Below are positions 61,719 to 64,000 of a stretch of DNA of 64,000 nucleotides, in pieces. The position numbers were made by a program, and so were the translations under genes. This DNA comes from JACKEQ01 sp041389565. GTDB taxonomy: Bacteria > Myxococcota_A > UBA796 > GCA-2862545. Within the stretch, counting starts at the first letter, position 1. Every line of letters begins with the position of its first letter. The stretch is from assembly GCA_041389565.1 (NCBI GenBank), contig JAWKRP010000002.1, forward strand, positions 682,001-746,000, given 5' to 3'. Below the pieces are notes generated by a model. It was given only the letters and a program-made list of their open reading frames with translations. It made no database searches and was not told the DNA's origin.

Positions 61719-63037
61719 TACGGCACGAACGCGGGCTGGGTCCAGCTGCCCGACGTGGTGACGGGGGCCTGGTGGCGCCCGTCCGCCGTGCTGATCCAGA
61801 TCTGCGACGTGCCGTTCCGGGTGGAGCTGAACACGAGGTAGCGGCCGTCGGGGCTCCACGACGGGTCTTCGTTGTCGCCCATGCCCTGCGTGATGCGGAT
61901 GAGGCCCTTGCCGTCGGTGTCGCACACGAACACGTCGAACCCGCCCTTGTCCCGCCCGACGAACGCGAGCTTGGTGCCATCGGGGGAGTAGACGGGATCG
62001 GTGTTGAAGCTGCCCTGGTGCGTGACCCGCCGGGACGCGCCCGTGCTGGCGTTCGCGATGTAGATCTGCGAGCCGCCCGAGGCTTCGGACGCGAAGGCGA
62101 TCTCCGACCCGTCGGGCGAGTAGTTGGGGCTCACGTCGATGCCGGCGTTGTCGGTGAGGCGCTTCACCATCGCGCCGGTCTTCGCGTCGAGCACGTAGAT
62201 GTCGCTGTTGCCGCCCGTGGACCGGGCCATCGCGACGTACCGGCCGTCGGGGCTGAAGGCGGGGGACGCGTTGATCCCCTCGTCATTCGACAGGACGCGG
62301 GTGCGCCCGCTCGTGAGGTCTTTCACGTACAGGTCGGGGTTGCCCTTCCGGTAGGAGGTCCACGACACGTAGCGACCGTCGGGCGACAGGGCAGGAGACA
62401 GGTTGATGCTGCCGTTCCGGGTGACCGCAGTGACGCCCTGACCGTCGGTGTCGAGCAGGAAGATCTCCTTGTTCGAGCCCTTCTTGCCCACGGCCGCGAG
62501 CCGGGAGCCGAACATCGAGCGCTGCCCGGTGACGGCCTCGACGACGGTGTTCGCGATGTCGTGCCCGATGTACCGGGCGTTCTTGGCTTCGGATCGGAAC
62601 CGGTTCGCGGACAGCGTCTCGCCGTTGACGACGTAGTAGACGTACGCGTCGGCGCACATGGCCTCGGCGTTCCCGCACTGGCCGGTGGGGAGCACGCGGG
62701 TCTTCACGACGACGCCGACCTTCAGCTTGCTCCACGAGTCGAACGTGAACGTTCCGGGCTCGACGCCGCCGCCGTCGATCGCGGCTTCGGGGTCGACCAT
62801 CGTGAAGTAGCCGGACTGGCGCAGATCGTTGTCGACCGTGGACCAGATCTCGGAGGCCTTCCCGTCGGGGTCGCCCTGGGGTGTCGCGGGCTTCGGGAGG
62901 GCGAGCTGCACCTCGCGCCCGCCGGGCACCTGCACGTAGAACCCGGCGGCGTGGGCCTCCTGGACGGGGACCCCCGCGAACAGACCGAGTGCGATGAGTC
63001 CCGAGGCGAGGAGGGGACGGAAGAGGCGCTGGCGCAC
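61718..63037 (-). CDS. tolB: TolB, Tol-Pal system beta-propeller
   Basis: The 439-residue periplasmic protein has a signal peptide (~1-29, ending AHA) and an N-terminal alpha/beta domain (~35-165), then six WD-like propeller blades with the SPDGRYV/SPDG...I signature repeated at least six times (SPALSPDGRYVSW, SPAFSPDGRYVAM, SPNYSPDGSEIAF, DPVYSPDGTKLAF, DPSWSPDGRYLVF). The GTG at 63037 has AGGAG eight bases upstream. It is 11 bp downstream of tolA. TolB links Pal to TolA. Confidence 0.95.
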   Translation of the reverse strand: MRQRLFRPLLASGLIALGLFAGVPVQEAHAAGFYVQVPGGREVQLALPKPATPQGDPDGKASEIWSTVDNDLRQSGYFTMVDPEAAIDGGGVEPGTFTFDSWSKLKVGVVVKTRVLPTGQCGNAEAMCADAYVYYVVNGETLSANRFRSEAKNARYIGHDIANTVVEAVTGQRSMFGSRLAAVGKKGSNKEIFLLDTDGQGVTAVTRNGSINLSPALSPDGRYVSWTSYRKGNPDLYVKDLTSGRTRVLSNDEGINASPAFSPDGRYVAMARSTGGNSDIYVLDAKTGAMVKRLTDNAGIDVSPNYSPDGSEIAFASEASGGSQIYIANASTGASRRVTHQGSFNTDPVYSPDGTKLAFVGRDKGGFDVFVCDTDGKGLIRITQGMGDNEDPSWSPDGRYLVFSSTRNGTSQIWISTADGRHQAPVTTSGSWTQPAFVP

Positions 63038-63048
63038 GAGGCAGACTC

Positions 63049-63822
63049 CTAGAACTCGATGTCGTAACCCTGTCCCATCCGGTTCCGGTACTTCTCGGGG
63101 GGCAGGGGAATCGTGGTGATGGCCTCGACGGCGCGACGGGCGGCGGAATCCCAGGCTTCGTTCCCGCTCGGACGCGCGACGTCGTAGCGCACGATGCGAC
63201 CCGTGCTGGCTTCGACGGACACGTGGATGACGCATTTGATGCCGGGGTTGGCGTCCTTGATGGTCTGCAGCGGGTGGAACTGCTCGTCGAACAGCTTCTG
63301 GATCTGCAGGATGTAGCGGGCGTACTCGGGATCGGAGGGGGTGCCGACGTTGCTGCCCGCGACGCCGTCTTCGGTCTCTGAGTCGGGGTCGGTCGCCGAC
63401 TGGTTCATCGCGCCGAGCGCGGCATCCATCGCGGCCTGCTGCTCGAGCTGCTCGAGGAGCTTTCGCTGCTGCTCTTCGAGCTTCTTGGTGTCGGTGCCCT
63501 GGTTGGTCTTCGCCTTGTCCTTGTGCACGACGAGGTCGGACGTCTGCTTCACGTCGAGGGCGGGCGTGGGCTGTGGGGTGGGTGCACCGGCGACCTCGGG
63601 CGCACGCGTGGCGCGGTCGGGCATGTTCGTCTTGCTCTTCGGGAGCGAGACCATGGCGACCTCGATGGTGTCGTTGGGATCGATGATCGGCTTACGCGGC
63701 CCGCAGAAGGTGAGCAGCAGCGTGAGGGTGAAGAACCCGCCGATCATGAGCCCGTGGCCGACGACGCTCCCGACGAGGGGGAGCAGCAGGCTCTGGTTGG
63801 ACGGATGGAGGGTGGACTTCAC
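63049..63822 (-). CDS. tolA: TolA/TonB-like energy-transducing protein
   Basis: The 257-residue protein has a single N-terminal membrane helix (~15-40), a Pro/Thr/Lys- then Gln/Glu-rich helical spacer (~55-150, KKLEEQQRKLLEQLEQQ) and a TonB/TolA-type C-terminal domain (~180-257, with a PSGNEAWDSAARRAVEA helix). It transmits proton-motive-force energy from TolQ-TolR to the outer membrane. The start is a GTG at 63822, 6 bp after the tolR stop. The spacer is shorter than in E. coli TolA. Confidence 0.88.
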   Translation of the reverse strand: MKSTLHPSNQSLLLPLVGSVVGHGLMIGGFFTLTLLLTFCGPRKPIIDPNDTIEVAMVSLPKSKTNMPDRATRAPEVAGAPTPQPTPALDVKQTSDLVVHKDKAKTNQGTDTKKLEEQQRKLLEQLEQQAAMDAALGAMNQSATDPDSETEDGVAGSNVGTPSDPEYARYILQIQKLFDEQFHPLQTIKDANPGIKCVIHVSVEASTGRIVRYDVARPSGNEAWDSAARRAVEAITTIPLPPEKYRNRMGQGYDIEF

Positions 63823-63828
63823 GGGGGA

Positions 63829-64000
63829 TCACTTGCCCGGGGGCGCCGGCGTAGGGTCGAACACGAGCCCAACGCGGGGCATTCCGGAATCTTTCGCCGC
63901 GGCGAGGATGGCGGCGACCTCGCGGTACGGAACGTCGCCCGCGGCGCGCAGGAAGACCGGGAGCTCGGGGTTGGCCTTGGCGATGGCCGCGAGCTTCGCC
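63829..64000 (-). CDS. tolR: TolR/ExbD C-terminal part (5' end outside window)
   Basis: The minus-strand frame is open from the right edge to a TGA at 63829 (56 codons visible). The visible end matches the ExbD/TolR C-terminal domain: PELPVFLRAAGDVPYREVAA, then the AAAKDSGMPRVGLVF block. TolR is an inner-membrane-anchored component of the TolQR motor. It precedes tolA by 6 bp, giving tolR-tolA-tolB order. The N-terminal membrane segment is not in the window. Confidence 0.9.
   Translation of the reverse strand, partial: AKLAAIAKANPELPVFLRAAGDVPYREVAAILAAAKDSGMPRVGLVFDPTPAPPGK

Overview
The window is very GC-rich, densely packed DNA from a Gram-negative, outer-membrane bacterium. It carries tolR-tolA-tolB genes, a TamB/Omp85 pair, an outer-membrane beta-barrel of a type common in myxobacteria, many lipoproteins with Asp/Thr/Gly-rich linkers after the lipobox, FHA-domain proteins and VCBS/NHL-type surface proteins. 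That mix suggests Myxococcota (former Deltaproteobacteria); this is inference from gene content, not a placement. Many genes start with GTG or TTG and overlap the previous stop by 4 bp. tRNA genes lack an encoded CCA.

Region 1 (1-9504) holds small metabolic and regulatory units. These are a truncated CPBP membrane protein, an F420/NADP-type oxidoreductase divergent from a LysR regulator with a palindromic operator, an FG-GAP/ASPIC lipoprotein, a GTG-start phosphoesterase, an SDR-DUF4345-LysR operon, ybaK, and a coupled DUF4230-dienelactone hydrolase-VanZ trio. Region 2 (9510-12466) has a TTG-start lipoprotein, an unusual creatininase/fatty-acid-hydroxylase fusion and a His-tailed FKBP isomerase.

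Region 3 (12575-20812) is a long plus-strand series of mostly unrecognised, closely packed genes (TPR proteins, a degenerate FHA protein, a lipoprotein, a formylglycine-enzyme-fold protein, an IGNQAVQ-motif protein) ending in thymidine kinase. Region 4 (20880-24965) encodes secreted proteins and lipoproteins, and holds the first of three sites of a 30-bp tandem repeat.

Region 5 (24972-37513, mostly minus) is housekeeping: maeB-type malic enzyme, RNase P RNA, a zinc-ribbon protein, tRNA-Met, rpoD, dnaG, murA, a TrmJ-like methyltransferase and an Hsp70 with an atypical C terminus. The 30-bp repeat recurs after a small plus-strand gene and inside the 3' coding end of the methyltransferase. Region 6 (37692-39970) has an unknown gene, an FHA-FHA-winged-helix protein and an internally deleted IS1182-like element bounded by inverted GTGCCC-rich ends.

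Region 7 (39997-60522, minus) is a run of twelve genes: tamB, an Omp85 protein, a VWA lipoprotein, a beta-barrel, a TPR protein, an M16 peptidase, hemW, dnaJ, an LpoA-like protein, thiL and two CorC/CNNM proteins. Eight of its eleven junctions are 4-bp overlaps. Region 8 (60582-64000) has tRNA-Gly with its promoter and terminator, a Ppx/GppA phosphatase, and tolB, tolA and the end of tolR.
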